A stretch of DNA of 41,647 nucleotides from Dactylosporangium sucinum (GTDB lineage Bacteria; Actinomycetota; Actinomycetes; Mycobacteriales; Micromonosporaceae). The notes beneath the pieces were generated by a model. It was not told the origin of the DNA, ran no database searches, and was given only the letters and a program-made list of their open reading frames with translations. The DNA lies in contig NZ_BMPI01000004.1 in NCBI RefSeq assembly GCF_014647515.1, forward strand, positions 1 to 41,647, given 5' to 3'. Every line of letters starts with the position of its first letter. Within the stretch, counting starts at the first letter, position 1. Shown piece by piece: positions 19,373-28,467 of this stretch. The translations under genes and the position numbers were made by a program.

Positions 19373-19741
19373 GTGCTGGCGGCCGGACAGCGACTGCGGC
19401 GGCGTGAGGATTTCGCCGCCACTATTCGCAACGGTCGCCGCGCCGGCCGCGGAGCCCTCGTGGTGCACTACATGCAGTCTGTAGAAGCAAGGACAGAGCC
19501 GGCGCCCCGCGCCGGCTTCGTCGTGTCCAAGGCCGTCGGCAACGCGGTCGTCCGCAACGTGGTCAAGCGCCGCCTGCGACACCTCGTGCGGCCCCGGCTC
19601 GCCGACCTGCCGGCCGGCTCGGTGCTCGTCGTGCGCGCGCTGCCGGACGCGGCTTCCCAGCGGTACGACATCCTCGAAAGCGATCTCGATCAGGCACTCG
19701 CGGCGGTCCAGCGCCCCCGCAACCGAGGCGGCCGTCGATGA
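19373..19741 (+). CDS. rnpA: Ribonuclease P protein component
   Basis: A 122-residue protein that assists the RNase P RNA in removing tRNA 5' leaders. The conserved RNR-type motif is present as [16 protein letters not shown] near residue 65. The start is the GTG at 19373 with GGGAGG about 6 nt before it; it begins 26 bp after rpmH. The stop overlaps the yidD start in ATGA. Confidence 0.96.
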   Translation: MLAAGQRLRRREDFAATIRNGRRAGRGALVVHYMQSVEARTEPAPRAGFVVSKAVGNAVVRNVVKRRLRHLVRPRLADLPAGSVLVVRALPDAASQRYDILESDLDQALAAVQRPRNRGGRR

Positions 19742-20028
19742 ACCTCGGAGCCCGAGTCGTTGCCGCCCCCATCGTCGCGTACCGTCGTTGGATAAGCCCG
19801 GCGCTGCCGGCGCGATGCCGGTTCTACCCGTCGTGCAGTGCCTATGCCCTGGAGGCGGTCGGCACACACGGCGCGATCAAAGGAATCGCCCTCGCGATCT
19901 GGCGGCTGCTGCGCTGCCATCCGTTCCACCCAGGTGGGTTCGACCCGGTGCCACCGCGCCGGGGAGCCACGCCACACCCGGAGCCCACCCCCGAGCCTGA
20001 GTCTGACGTGACTGGAGCAGTGTCGTGA
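19738..20028 (+). CDS. yidD: YidD membrane protein insertion efficiency factor
   Basis: A 96-residue protein of the YidD family, which assists YidC-dependent insertion. It carries the typical [20 protein letters not shown], then [14 protein letters not shown] and [17 protein letters not shown], with the conserved cysteines. The last 20 residues are Pro/Glu-rich. The start overlaps the rnpA stop and its own stop overlaps the yidC GTG, so translation is coupled. Confidence 0.96.
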   Translation: MNLGARVVAAPIVAYRRWISPALPARCRFYPSCSAYALEAVGTHGAIKGIALAIWRLLRCHPFHPGGFDPVPPRRGATPHPEPTPEPESDVTGAVS

Positions 20029-21110
20029 TTAGCAAGCTGATGGGCGGGATCTACTGGCTGATCTCGCAGGTGATGCTGTTCTGGCACTCGGTGTGGGACA
20101 AGGTGGTGCCCGACGACCGAGTGCTCGGCACCAACTGGCAGTGGGTCCTCGCGATCGTGTTCCTGGTGATCACGGTCCGGGTCGTGCTGTTCCCGATCTT
20201 CGTGAAGCAGATCAAGTCGCAGCGTGCGATGCAGGCGATCCAGCCGAAGATGAAGGAGCTGCAGGAGAAGCACAAGGGCGACCGGGAGACCCTCCAGAAG
20301 GAGGTCATGAAGCTCTACCAGGAGGAGAAGGTCAACCCGCTCATGGGCTGCCTTCCGATGTTCCTCCAGATCCCGGTCTTCATCGGCCTCCTGCACGTGC
20401 TGCGCCACCTGCGGCCGGGCACGTCCGACCACCAGATGGAGCTGTACGGCTGGAGCATCCCGCAGTTCCTCAGCGCGGTCGACGCCCGGCTGTTCGACGC
20501 GCCGATCGTGGCGAAGTTCAGCAGCAACACCGCCGAGCTCACCCGCATCGACGCCAGTTCGACCACGGTCAAGGTCGTCTCCGCGCTCCTGGTCCTGCTG
20601 ATGATCACTACGACCTACCTGACGCAGCGCCAGATGATCAAGAAGACCGGGTGGAACACCGACCCGCAGCAGCGCATGATCCAGAAGTTCATGCTCTACG
20701 GCATCCCGTTCTTCACCCTGACCTCCGGCTGGTACTTCCCGATCGGTGTCATCCTGTACTGGGTCACGAACAACGCCATCACCCTCGGCCAGCAGTATTG
20801 GGTGCTGCACAAGTACCCGCCGCCGGCCAGCGCCACGACCAACACGACGCCGTTCAAGCAGCCGAAGGGCGCGAAGGCCGTCAGTGGTGGCACCACCAGC
20901 GAGGCCAAGCCCTCCGGCTTCGGCTCCCTGTTCAGCCGGGCGAAGTCCGAGGCCGAGCAGCGGGCCAACGGCAAGGCCCAGGGCGGCCCCGCGAAGAAGG
21001 CGACCGGTGCGGCGGACACCGCGGCCAGCGGGCCGTCTCGCGCGCCGAAGCCTGGCGCCAAGCCGATCAACCCGAAGAAGGGTGGCGCCGCGAAGCGGCA
21101 GTCGGGTTGA
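20025..21110 (+). CDS. yidC: Membrane protein insertase YidC/Oxa1
   Basis: A 361-residue insertase. It begins with an Oxa1-type transmembrane segment ([20 protein letters not shown]) followed by the cytoplasmic coiled hairpin ([20 protein letters not shown]) and the conserved [19 protein letters not shown]. Further membrane segments lie at about residues 185-200 and 225-255. The tail of about 90 residues is basic and rich in Lys/Ala/Pro. The start is GTG, overlapping the yidD stop. No large periplasmic P1 domain is present, as expected in an actinobacterium. Confidence 0.96.
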   Translation: MISKLMGGIYWLISQVMLFWHSVWDKVVPDDRVLGTNWQWVLAIVFLVITVRVVLFPIFVKQIKSQRAMQAIQPKMKELQEKHKGDRETLQKEVMKLYQEEKVNPLMGCLPMFLQIPVFIGLLHVLRHLRPGTSDHQMELYGWSIPQFLSAVDARLFDAPIVAKFSSNTAELTRIDASSTTVKVVSALLVLLMITTTYLTQRQMIKKTGWNTDPQQRMIQKFMLYGIPFFTLTSGWYFPIGVILYWVTNNAITLGQQYWVLHKYPPPASATTNTTPFKQPKGAKAVSGGTTSEAKPSGFGSLFSRAKSEAEQRANGKAQGGPAKKATGAADTAASGPSRAPKPGAKPINPKKGGAAKRQSG

Positions 21111-21234
21111 CGCGACGCGGCCGGGTCCACCCCTCTCTCGTGGCCCGGCGTGCGGCGCTCCCTGCGGTACCACCACCCCTCACCGACGACCTGTGACGGC
21201 GCCTCGGCGCCCCGAGCAAGCGGAGATGAGTTTC

Positions 21235-21891
21235 GTGACCGACACCACCAGTGATCTCGAAGCGCGCGGCACCGATAGCGAAGATGAGGAGTTGGACCAG
21301 AAGGCCAACCTCGACGCCGTTGACGACGACGCGGACGACGAGGCCGAGGACGACGCCGAGGACGACGCTGAGGACGCGACGGACGAGGCGCCGGCTTCCG
21401 GGGGCGGCGGCCGAGCGGCGGCCGACCTGTTCCGGGAGAGCGAGATCGCGGCAGACTACGTCGAGGGCCTGCTGGACATCCTCGACTACGACGGCGACAT
21501 CGACGAGCTGGTGGTCGGTGGCCGCCCGGTGGTCGAGGTCGTCGAGGGCGGCGACGGCCGCCGGCTCCAGGCGCTGGTCGGCCAGCGCGGCGCCACGCTG
21601 GAGGCGTTGCAGGAGCTGAGCCGGCTCGCCGTGTTCCGCCAGACGGGCACCCCGAGCCGCCTCCTCCTCGACGTCGGCGGCTACCGCGCCCTGCGCCGCA
21701 AGGAGCTCGGCGCGATCGCCAAGAACGCGGCGGAGAAGGTGAAGGAGTACGGCGAGGCCGTCCGCCTTGAGCCGATGAGCGCTTTCGAGCGCAAGTGCGT
21801 CCACGACGTCATCAACGCCCTGCCGGGCGTGGAGAGCGAGTCGGAGGGCGTCGAACCCTCCCGCCGGATCGTGGTCCGCCCGACCGCCTGA
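21235..21891 (+). CDS. jag: Jag/KhpB family KH-R3H RNA-binding protein
   Basis: A 218-residue protein. The first 65 residues are extremely acidic (runs of D and E), followed by a KH domain with GQRGATLEALQ and a C-terminal R3H domain with FERKCVHDVINAL. KhpB proteins bind RNA, often with KhpA, and influence envelope growth. The GTG at 21235 has CGGAG at proper spacing; an ATG at 21226 lies too close to it. It is the last gene of the operon and is followed by a terminator. Confidence 0.93.
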   Translation: MTDTTSDLEARGTDSEDEELDQKANLDAVDDDADDEAEDDAEDDAEDATDEAPASGGGGRAAADLFRESEIAADYVEGLLDILDYDGDIDELVVGGRPVVEVVEGGDGRRLQALVGQRGATLEALQELSRLAVFRQTGTPSRLLLDVGGYRALRRKELGAIAKNAAEKVKEYGEAVRLEPMSAFERKCVHDVINALPGVESESEGVEPSRRIVVRPTA

Positions 21892-22230
21892 TTTCTTCGG
21901 TACTGCAGCGTCCCCGGACGCCCGAGTTTCGTACTCGGGAGCCGGGGACGCTCTGTTTCCGGCTCCCGTCGTGTTGGCGCTCCGGCAGGTTCAGCTCCGC
22001 CTGGTTGCCGGCTCCGCTCTTGTGTCCTTTTGTTACCGACCAGCCGGTGTCCTTCCTCGCGACGTCGATACTGGAGGCGTCCCTCCGCGGTGGTTCGGGT
22101 TCGGCGGTACATCTCGGGCATACTGGTGGCAGACGCGACTGGCGGCACCAAGGATGGGCAACCATCGGGGAGCTCCGTTCGCGGGAGTCGACCGCCTGGG
22201 CTCCCGCGATCCGTGAGGAGCCGTGTGCCT
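21892..22230. other. Intergenic region between jag and folD
   Basis: It contains the terminator at 21907-21952. The rest should hold the folD promoter; I see no confident motif. GAGGAG at 22215-22220 is the likely folD ribosome-binding site. Confidence 0.6.
21907..21952 (+). terminator. Terminator of the rpmH-jag operon
   Basis: AGCGTCCCCGG and CCCGAG pair with CTCGGG and CCGGGGACGCT, giving a long interrupted stem of 17 bp with small internal loops and a short TTTCGTA loop. CTGTTT follows. It lies 15 bp after the jag stop. Confidence 0.85.
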
Positions 22231-23115
22231 ATGTCGCCGACCGCTTCCGTCGACCTTCCCACCGCCCGCCTGCTGCCCGGCGCCCCGGTCGCCGACAGCA
22301 TCCTGGCCGACGTCGCCACCCGGGTGGCCGCCCTCCGCGTCCGCGGCGTTACCCCGTCGCTCGCCACGATCCTGGTGGGCGACGACGACGCCAGCGCTGG
22401 GTACATCCGGATCAAGCAGCGCCAGGCCGCCGAGCTCGGCTTCGCCTCCCCGCACGAGCACCTGCCGGCAACCGCGAGCCAGGCCGATCTCCACGCGGTG
22501 ATCGACGCCTTCAACGCGGACGCCGACGTCCACGCGCTGCTGATCCAGTACCCGACCCCGCAGCACCTCGACTACGACGCGGCCCTGCAGCGAGTCGACC
22601 CCGACAAGGACGTCGACGGCATGCACCCGCTCAACCTCGGCCGCCTGGCCGCCGGCATGCCCGGCCCGCTCCCCTGCACCCCGGCGGGCATCGAGGCGTT
22701 GCTGGCCCACTACGAGATCCCGGTGAGCGGCCGCGAGGTCGTGATCCTGGGCCGCGGCGCAACCCTGGGCCGCCCGCTGGCGATGCTCCTGGCCCAGAAG
22801 CGCCCGACGGCGAACGCCGCCGTGACGGTCGTCCACACCGGCGTCCCGGACTGGCCCCGGTACACCCAGCGCGCCGACATCCTCATCGCCGCCGCCGGTG
22901 TCCCGGGCATCATCCAACCCGAGCACGTGAAGCCCGGCGCCGTGGTCATCGGCGGCGGCGTCCGCTACGAGGGTCGCCGCCTTCTCCCCGACGTTGCCGA
23001 GGAATGCGCCACGGTGGCCGGCGCCATCACCCCACGCGTGGGCGGCGTAGGCCCAACCACTGTCGCCATGCTCTTCCGCAACGCCATCACCGCCGCCGAG
23101 CGTCGTTTCACGTGA
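22231..23115 (+). CDS. folD: Divergent FolD-type methylenetetrahydrofolate dehydrogenase/cyclohydrolase
   Basis: A 294-residue bifunctional folate enzyme interconverting 5,10-methylene- and 10-formyl-tetrahydrofolate. The YIRIKQR motif retains the catalytic lysine, and KDVDGMHPLNLG matches the family signature. The Rossmann motif reads GRGATLGRP instead of the usual GRSxxVGxP. GAGGAG lies 10 nt upstream of the ATG. The last codons (RRFT and stop) are encoded by a parS site. The divergence suggests a paralogue; a canonical folD may be elsewhere in the genome. Confidence 0.88.
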   Translation: MSPTASVDLPTARLLPGAPVADSILADVATRVAALRVRGVTPSLATILVGDDDASAGYIRIKQRQAAELGFASPHEHLPATASQADLHAVIDAFNADADVHALLIQYPTPQHLDYDAALQRVDPDKDVDGMHPLNLGRLAAGMPGPLPCTPAGIEALLAHYEIPVSGREVVILGRGATLGRPLAMLLAQKRPTANAAVTVVHTGVPDWPRYTQRADILIAAAGVPGIIQPEHVKPGAVVIGGGVRYEGRRLLPDVAEECATVAGAITPRVGGVGPTTVAMLFRNAITAAERRFT

Positions 23116-23118
23116 AAC
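23105..23118. promoter_or_regulatory. parS: parS centromere site 1 (inside the folD stop region)
   Basis: An exact GTTTCACGTGAAAC core. The TGA stop codon of folD is within it. ParB binds this palindrome to load the partition complex. Confidence 0.95.
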
Positions 23119-23320
23119 ATGGCCCGCCGGGCGACCGACCTTCGTGGCCGGCCGCCCGGCGGCTTCGTTCCCACCGGTTCTCCCTTGGTCCTTGTTCGGC
23201 GCCCGGCTGTCGCGGCAAGTCGGCCGCCGGTGCGCGCTAGGCGGTGGCCTACGGCGTGCGGTGGTCCGTGTCAGGCGGCGTGGCCGCGGCGGGCCACGGC
23301 GCGGTGGGCGGCGCGGCGCG

Positions 23321-23368
23321 GTGGGCGGGTGGCGCGGTGGGCGGGTGGCGCGGTGGGCGGGTGGCGCG
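23321..23368. repeat. Three perfect 16-bp tandem repeats
   Basis: GTGGGCGGGTGGCGCG is repeated exactly three times (23321-23336, 23337-23352, 23353-23368), with degenerate copies continuing to about 23410. Confidence 0.9.
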
Positions 23369-24730
23369 GCAGGGTGGTGGGCGATGGCGGGTGGCGCGGC
23401 AGCGCGGTGTCGGCCAGGCCCCTGCGGTGGGCGGCGGGTGCGCGGTGGCCGTGGCGGGCGGTGGGTGCGGTGGCCGTCGCGGGCGGCGGGTGCGTGGCCG
23501 GAAGCGCACTCGCGGCGGCTGGCCGACCCCCGTCGAGCGGCGGAGTAGCCGCAGTCCTGCTTCGGATCGGCACGGACTCGACGAGCTAGCCGGCTGGGCG
23601 ACCATTGCCATGTCCCTCTTGAACTCGGCTGGTGAACCTGGCCGGTTCGTCGGGGCTGCACAGATCGACCTGACGAGCGCTGCGGCCGGGTGCCTGGTGT
23701 TCGCGCGACCATCGGCATCGGCAGCGGAACCCGGGCCGCGGCGGCTGCCGCCGACTCTCGCCTCTCGCTGATCGACTGTCGGACTACCCGACGTTGGCGT
23801 CGATGGGGCGCTTCGTTCGGGCGGTCCAAGGGGGAACGTCCTTCGCCCGGCCCTGCGGGACTCCGACGGTGATGTGGACGCCGGCAGCGCCAGCGCCGAG
23901 CACCTTCTGCGAGTGCGCCTCCGACTCTGCCCGCCGGCCGCGTCGACCGGCCCCAGACGATCGCCCCACAATGGCTCACCCCGCGGTGGTCGGCCTGCGC
24001 TTCTGATACCCGCTTCACATGGCCAGCGATCGTGGGCCAGGCGAAGCCACCGGAGCGATTCCCTCCGGCGGGCCACGCCTCGCGTTGGTGGTGCCCCGTG
24101 TTGATGGTCGCCCTGCGTCGGTCGTCCCGCGCTGGCCCTGCCCGGTCGCCCAGCCGCGCCTTCGCCCACATGGTCGCGATCGGTGCCTCGGGTTGCTCGG
24201 GGCGACGGCGACGGTGCTGGCCAGCTGGACGGCCTGGGACGCCTGCCGAGGAGGAGCACCGCTTGGCCGATGGGTCGATCGAACTGTCGGCCTGGTCGCG
24301 TTGCGCGCTGTCAGCTGACGCAACTGGCGGAGCTCCGGCACACGCGCTCCGATCGAGCACGCCCGGCTCGGTAGTCCCGCCAAGCGCCAACCCCGCTGTC
24401 CACGGAGCCGGCTCGGGTACGGCGCCCTCCGATCGCTCGGCCGGCAGTCCCTCGCACGGCGTCGTGTGGCATCGGAGTGCCGGGGCGGGCCGACACCCCG
24501 CCGAAGGCCGTCCGGCGTCCCACCGTGGGTGGCTCATTGGGAGTCAAGAATGCACGCAGAGAACGCGGGCGACACCGAATGCGCCGACTCCGGATGGCGC
24601 ATCCACTCGTTCCGCGTCGCCGCCGGTGGCGAGAGTGCGCCGACCCGCCGTTCTCCTGGCACGTCGGTGGGCGGAGCGTCGGCCCGGCGTGCTGACGGTG
24701 GCTGGAGTCGCTGCCCTCCGGTCGCGGGCG

Positions 24731-24744
24731 GTTTCACGTGAAAC
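24731..24744. promoter_or_regulatory. parS: parS centromere site 2
   Basis: An exact GTTTCACGTGAAAC core in the folD-rsmG interval. Confidence 0.95.
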
Positions 24745-24867
24745 ATCGCCAGTGGCGTCCGGCGCTCGATGTGGAGGCCGGTCCGACGCGAGCGGCGCTG
24801 GCCGCGTCGGCGTGCGTCTGCGGCTTCCTGATGCGGGAACCTCCGCCGCGGACCGGTTCGAGTCCAG

Positions 24868-24906
24868 GACGAGGACAAGAGACGAGGACAAGAGACGAGG
24901 ACAAGA
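24868..24906. repeat. Three 13-bp tandem repeats upstream of rsmG
   Basis: GACGAGGACAAGA occurs three times in perfect tandem, 70 bp before the rsmG start. Confidence 0.9.
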
Positions 24907-24975
24907 CAAGCCCGATGGAGTGGCCCGGAGCCACCGCCCGCCACCCCTCCACCAGAGACATGATTTGCTTGACCG

Positions 24976-25668
24976 ATGACCGGCGCAGTACCCCCAGACG
25001 TCCGCCCCGCCGCCGACAAGCTCTTCGGCCTCCGCCTGGAGCTTGCCCAGCAGTACGCCGAACTCCTCATCACCGACGGCGTGCTCCGCGGCCTCATCGG
25101 GCCCCGCGAAGCCCCCCGGATCTGGGAGCGCCATCTCCTCAACTGCGCCGCCGTCGCCGACCTCATTCCTTCAGGGGCCTCCGTAGTGGACGTCGGCTCC
25201 GGCGCCGGGCTCCCCGGTATGGTGCTCGCAGTGGCTCGCCCTGACCTGTCCGTCACCCTGGTCGAGCCGCTCGCGCGACGTACCGCCTTCCTCGACGAGG
25301 TGGTGGCGACCCTCGGCCTCGACCGGACCACCGTGGTCCGGGCCCGCGCCGAGGAGTGCGTCGGTCAGCTCGACCCGGCCGACGTCGTCACCGCCCGAGC
25401 AGTCGCCCCGCTGGACCGGCTCGCCGGCTGGTGTCTCCCCCTCGCCGCCGTCGGCGGACGACTGCTCGCGCTCAAGGGGTCCTCCGCCGCGGCCGAGATC
25501 GAGGAGCACGCGGAGGCCCTCGAGCGCCTCGGCGCGGGCACTCCGGCGGTGCGCCTCTGCGGGGACGGCCTCCTCGCCGAGCCCACCACCGTGGTGGAGG
25601 TCGTACGCGAACGAGAGGTCGTAACAAGGCCAGGGCGCGGAAGCCGCAAGACGGCCAGGCGCAGATAG
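24976..25668 (+). CDS. rsmG: 16S rRNA (guanine-N7)-methyltransferase RsmG/GidB
   Basis: A 230-residue SAM-dependent enzyme that methylates G527 of 16S rRNA; loss gives low-level streptomycin resistance in other actinobacteria. WERHLLNC precedes the SAM-binding motif [13 protein letters not shown] (about residue 70), followed by [17 protein letters not shown]. The tail is basic. The ATG at 24976 has no clear Shine-Dalgarno, so leaderless initiation is possible. The rsmG-parA-parB order is conserved in actinobacteria. Confidence 0.96.
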   Translation: MTGAVPPDVRPAADKLFGLRLELAQQYAELLITDGVLRGLIGPREAPRIWERHLLNCAAVADLIPSGASVVDVGSGAGLPGMVLAVARPDLSVTLVEPLARRTAFLDEVVATLGLDRTTVVRARAEECVGQLDPADVVTARAVAPLDRLAGWCLPLAAVGGRLLALKGSSAAAEIEEHAEALERLGAGTPAVRLCGDGLLAEPTTVVEVVREREVVTRPGRGSRKTARRR

Positions 25669-25993
25669 AAGAGCAGCATCACGGGGGAAGCAAGTGCAGT
25701 ACGGAAGAACCGTCGGCATCGGTTGGCCGATGTCGCCGATGCAACGCCTCGGCGGGCTCCTCCGCCGAGTTGACGGATTTCTGGTCTTTTGGCGCACGAC
25801 TTGGGGTGACAAGACCAACGACGCGCCCGAGAGTCATGGCTCCGCTCGGCGAAGCGCCGTAGGCTGGCCGCGCGCCATTCTTACTACGGGCACCGCGGGT
25901 ACGACGGCGACCGTGGCGGCGACGGATGAGCGGCACGAGCGGGACGGAACTGACATGGTGCGCGATAGCAGCGACGACCACAGCGACGGCCAC

Positions 25994-26007
25994 GTTTCAC
26001 GTGAAAC
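25994..26007. promoter_or_regulatory. parS: parS centromere site 3
   Basis: An exact GTTTCACGTGAAAC core, 302 bp before the parA start. Confidence 0.95.
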
Positions 26008-26139
26008 GGGAACCGGAATGGAGGGCTGGGGCGTCCGACCGTCAAGTAGAGGCGTACCCCAGCCGCGAGCGACCGAGCCACGGCCCCAGGAACCGATCCG
26101 ACCGAGTACGACCCAGGCGACACGCGGAGGCACGGTGGA

Positions 26140-26149
26140 GTTTCACGTG
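26140..26149. promoter_or_regulatory. Partial parS core
   Basis: GTTTCACGTG followed by GGTG instead of AAAC. It keeps 10 of 14 core bases and is probably a degenerate or weak ParB site. Confidence 0.5.
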
Positions 26150-26308
26150 GGTGCGCCGAGCCCCGACCGCTCGACCGGTACTGTGTACGGCCGAGGAGCA
26201 TCGCCAGTCGAGACCCCTCAGGCCGACCCGGAGGAGCGGAACGATCGCCGTACCCCACCCTCCCCGCGGCCGCATCCGTCCGTCGCCACCGCGGATCCCG
26301 AGGGCGCA

Positions 26309-27217
26309 ATGACAGACGCGTACGTTTCACGTGAAACCGAAGACCCCCCGCTGGCACAGGAGGCAAAGCGCGCCGTGGAGATTCTCAACCCGAGCGGGGA
26401 GATCACAATGCCCCGCCCCCCACGGCGCCGCACCATGTGTGTGGCGAACCAGAAGGGCGGAGTGGGCAAGACCACCACCGCGGTGAACATCGCCGTCGCC
26501 CTGGCGCTCCACGGCAACCGGGTGCTGGTGATCGACCTCGACCCCCAGGGCAACGCGTCCACGGGGCTGAACGTGCCGCACCACTCCGGCGTACCGGACG
26601 TGTATGACTGCCTCATCGACGGTGCTCCGCTCGACGCGGTGACGCAGCAGGTCGAGGGCATCCCGAACCTTTGGGCGGTACCGGCGACGATCGACCTCGC
26701 CGGGGCGGAGATCGAGCTCGTCTCGGTGGTCGCTCGCGAGTCGCGGCTCAAGCGGGCCATCGAGGCCGGCGGCTCCGACTACGACTACATCTTCATCGAC
26801 TGCCCGCCATCGCTCGGCCTGCTCACGGTCAATGCGCTCGTGGCGGCCGAGGAGGTCCTGATCCCGATCCAGTGCGAGTACTACGCGCTGGAGGGTGTGC
26901 AGGCACTGACGAACAACATCGAGCTGGTGCGGTCCCACCTCAACCCCAAGCTCGACATCTCGACGGTCCTCCTGACGATGTACGACCGGCGGACCCGGCT
27001 CGCCGACCTCGTCGAGCAGGACGTGCGGAACCACTTCGGCGACAAGTGCCTCAACGCCGTCATCCCCCGCAACGTCCGCGTCTCCGAGGCGCCCAGCTAC
27101 AGCCAGTCGGTCATGACGTACGACCCCGGGTCCCGGGGTGCGGTCAGCTATTTCGAAGCGGCGCAGGAGATCGCGCTGCGCGGCGCGCAAGGCGCGCAGG
27201 TGGGAGGAGTCGCATGA
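26309..27217 (+). CDS. parA: Chromosome partitioning ATPase ParA
   Basis: A 302-residue Walker-type ATPase that, with ParB-parS, segregates the origin. The deviant Walker A KGGVGKTT is at residues 49-56, Walker A' DLDPQGNAS follows and Walker B appears as [11 protein letters not shown]. The ATG at 26309 has GAGGG just upstream and gives normal family length. Residues 6-10 (VSRET) are encoded by parS site 4. The stop overlaps the parB ATG. A start further upstream in the open frame cannot be excluded. Confidence 0.93.
   Translation: MTDAYVSRETEDPPLAQEAKRAVEILNPSGEITMPRPPRRRTMCVANQKGGVGKTTTAVNIAVALALHGNRVLVIDLDPQGNASTGLNVPHHSGVPDVYDCLIDGAPLDAVTQQVEGIPNLWAVPATIDLAGAEIELVSVVARESRLKRAIEAGGSDYDYIFIDCPPSLGLLTVNALVAAEEVLIPIQCEYYALEGVQALTNNIELVRSHLNPKLDISTVLLTMYDRRTRLADLVEQDVRNHFGDKCLNAVIPRNVRVSEAPSYSQSVMTYDPGSRGAVSYFEAAQEIALRGAQGAQVGGVA
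26324..26337. promoter_or_regulatory. parS: parS centromere site 4 (inside parA codons 6-10)
   Basis: An exact GTTTCACGTGAAAC core, 15 bp after the parA start, read in frame as VSRET. Confidence 0.95.
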
Positions 27218-28221
27218 AGTCCAACCGACGTGGAGGTCTCGGGCGAGGGCTCGGTGCCCTCATCCCAACCGCCGCCGCGCCGGCCGACGGCGCGGCAGGC
27301 GGCACCGCGACCGCGCTCGCAACACCACCGGCCCCGGCCGACCTCCCAGTTCCGGAAGGCACGCTCGCCCCGGTGCCCGGCGCCCGCTTCGCCGAGATCC
27401 CGGTCGGCGCGATCATCCCCAACCCGAAGCAGCCTCGCCAGGTCTTCGACGAGGAGGCCATCGAGGAGCTGAAGACCTCGATTCAGGAGGTCGGCTTCCT
27501 CCAGCCGATCGTTGTCCGCGAGCTGCGCGACAACGAGCAGCCCGACGACAAGAAGTACGAACTGGTGATGGGCGAGCGCCGCTGGCGCGCCGCCCAGGCG
27601 CTCGGCAAGGAGGCCATCCCGGCGATCGTGCGCGAGACGCGCGACGACGCGATGCTCCGGGACGCGCTGCTGGAGAACATCCACCGCGCGAACCTCAACC
27701 CCCTCGAAGAGGCGGCCGCATACCAGCAGCTGCTCGACGAGTTCGGCGCGACGCACGAGGAGCTCGCCCGGCGCATCGGCCGGAGCCGCCCGCAGATCTC
27801 GAACACGATTCGCCTGTTGAACCTCCCGGCCCCGGTCCAGCGTCGCGTCGCCGCCGGCGTGCTCTCCGCCGGCCACGCGCGGGCGCTGCTCGGGCTCGAC
27901 AGCGCCGAGGCGCAGGAGTCGCTCGCCACGCGAATCGTGCAGGAGGGCCTGTCGGTCCGCGCGACCGAGGAGGCGGTCCAGGTCGCGGTCAGCGATGGCG
28001 CGCCGAAGAAGACGGCCTCTCCGCAGCGGCGCGCGAAGCCGCACGCGCCGGCGCTGTCCGACCTGGCCGACCGTCTCTCCGACCGGTTCGACACGCGGGT
28101 GAAGGTCGACATCGGCCGTCGCAAGGGCCGCATCACGATCGAGTTTGCGACCGTCGACGACCTCGAGCGGATCGTCGGCATCATCGGCGTCGAGGAACAG
28201 CGCGGTACCGCCCGCGATTGA
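27214..28221 (+). CDS. parB: Chromosome partitioning protein ParB
   Basis: A 335-residue CTPase and parS-binding protein. The N-terminus has [13 protein letters not shown], the ParA-interaction segment. The CTP-binding ParB/Srx domain contains GERRWRAAQ and [14 protein letters not shown]. The helix-turn-helix follows ([15 protein letters not shown]), and a C-terminal dimerisation domain ends the protein. GGGAGGAG lies 6 nt before the ATG, which overlaps the parA stop. A terminator follows 14 bp after the stop. Confidence 0.97.
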   Translation: MKSNRRGGLGRGLGALIPTAAAPADGAAGGTATALATPPAPADLPVPEGTLAPVPGARFAEIPVGAIIPNPKQPRQVFDEEAIEELKTSIQEVGFLQPIVVRELRDNEQPDDKKYELVMGERRWRAAQALGKEAIPAIVRETRDDAMLRDALLENIHRANLNPLEEAAAYQQLLDEFGATHEELARRIGRSRPQISNTIRLLNLPAPVQRRVAAGVLSAGHARALLGLDSAEAQESLATRIVQEGLSVRATEEAVQVAVSDGAPKKTASPQRRAKPHAPALSDLADRLSDRFDTRVKVDIGRRKGRITIEFATVDDLERIVGIIGVEEQRGTARD

Positions 28222-28235
28222 CGTCGGCAAGCCCG

Positions 28236-28270
28236 AGAGGCCGGATCCGGAACGGGTCCGGCCTCTTTTT
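28236..28270 (+). terminator. Intrinsic terminator after parB
   Basis: AGAGGCCGGA (28236-28245) pairs with TCCGGCCTCT (28257-28266), followed by a T-run. This is the clearest U-tract terminator in the window. Confidence 0.95.
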
Positions 28271-28311
28271 GCGCCCGGAAGAAATCTTGAGAGAACGATT
28301 CTGGGGGAACC

Positions 28312-28426
28312 TTGTCCACAGGGGTTATCCACAGGCGGGCGGTTTCACGTGAAACAACGTGGTAGGAGGCTCGCGCCCCTGTGGATGACGGAACCGGCTG
28401 ACCCCGGCAAGAGTGGGTTATCCACA
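28312..28426. promoter_or_regulatory. DnaA-box cluster around parS between parB and the HIT-like gene
   Basis: Perfect boxes TTGTCCACA (28312-28320) and TTATCCACA (28325-28333, 28418-28426), plus a minus-strand TCATCCACA variant (28380-28388), flank parS site 5. The cluster lies upstream of the gene at 28468 and may control it or act as a DnaA-binding reserve. Confidence 0.75.
28342..28355. promoter_or_regulatory. parS: parS centromere site 5
   Basis: An exact GTTTCACGTGAAAC core, 9 bp after a perfect DnaA box. Confidence 0.95.
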
Positions 28427-28467
28427 GGGGTGCGGACACCGACGCCGCGTTCGGCTAGGGTCGGCAC

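Larger units (their letters stand above)
23119..24975. other. 1.9-kb apparently gene-free region between folD and rsmG
   Basis: Every long frame here is rich in Arg, Pro, Ala, Gly or Ser and lacks any family motif, and no ribosome-binding site convinces. The region contains parS site 2 (24731), three 16-bp tandem repeats at 23321 and three 13-bp repeats at 24868. It may serve as ParB-loading or spreading DNA. A fast-evolving gene cannot be excluded. Confidence 0.55.
25669..26308. other. 640-bp region between rsmG and parA with parS sites
   Basis: This holds an exact parS core (25994) and a partial core (26140) and should contain the parA promoter. The parA frame stays open through the whole stretch from 25694, but the translation is low-complexity and without family features, so it is treated as non-coding. 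Confidence 0.55.

Noticed and set aside
23321..23410. Possible CRISPR array
   Set aside because: The repeats are 16 bp and directly adjoining with no spacers; no cas genes in the window.
22033..24537. 834-codon minus-strand frame over folD and the gap after it
   Set aside because: Covers folD in antisense and continues through low-complexity DNA; no motif or ribosome-binding site.
25694..26308. Extension of parA by 205 codons upstream
   Set aside because: Low-complexity translation through parS sites; the ATG at 26309 gives standard ParA length with a ribosome-binding site. Kept as an alternative in the findings.
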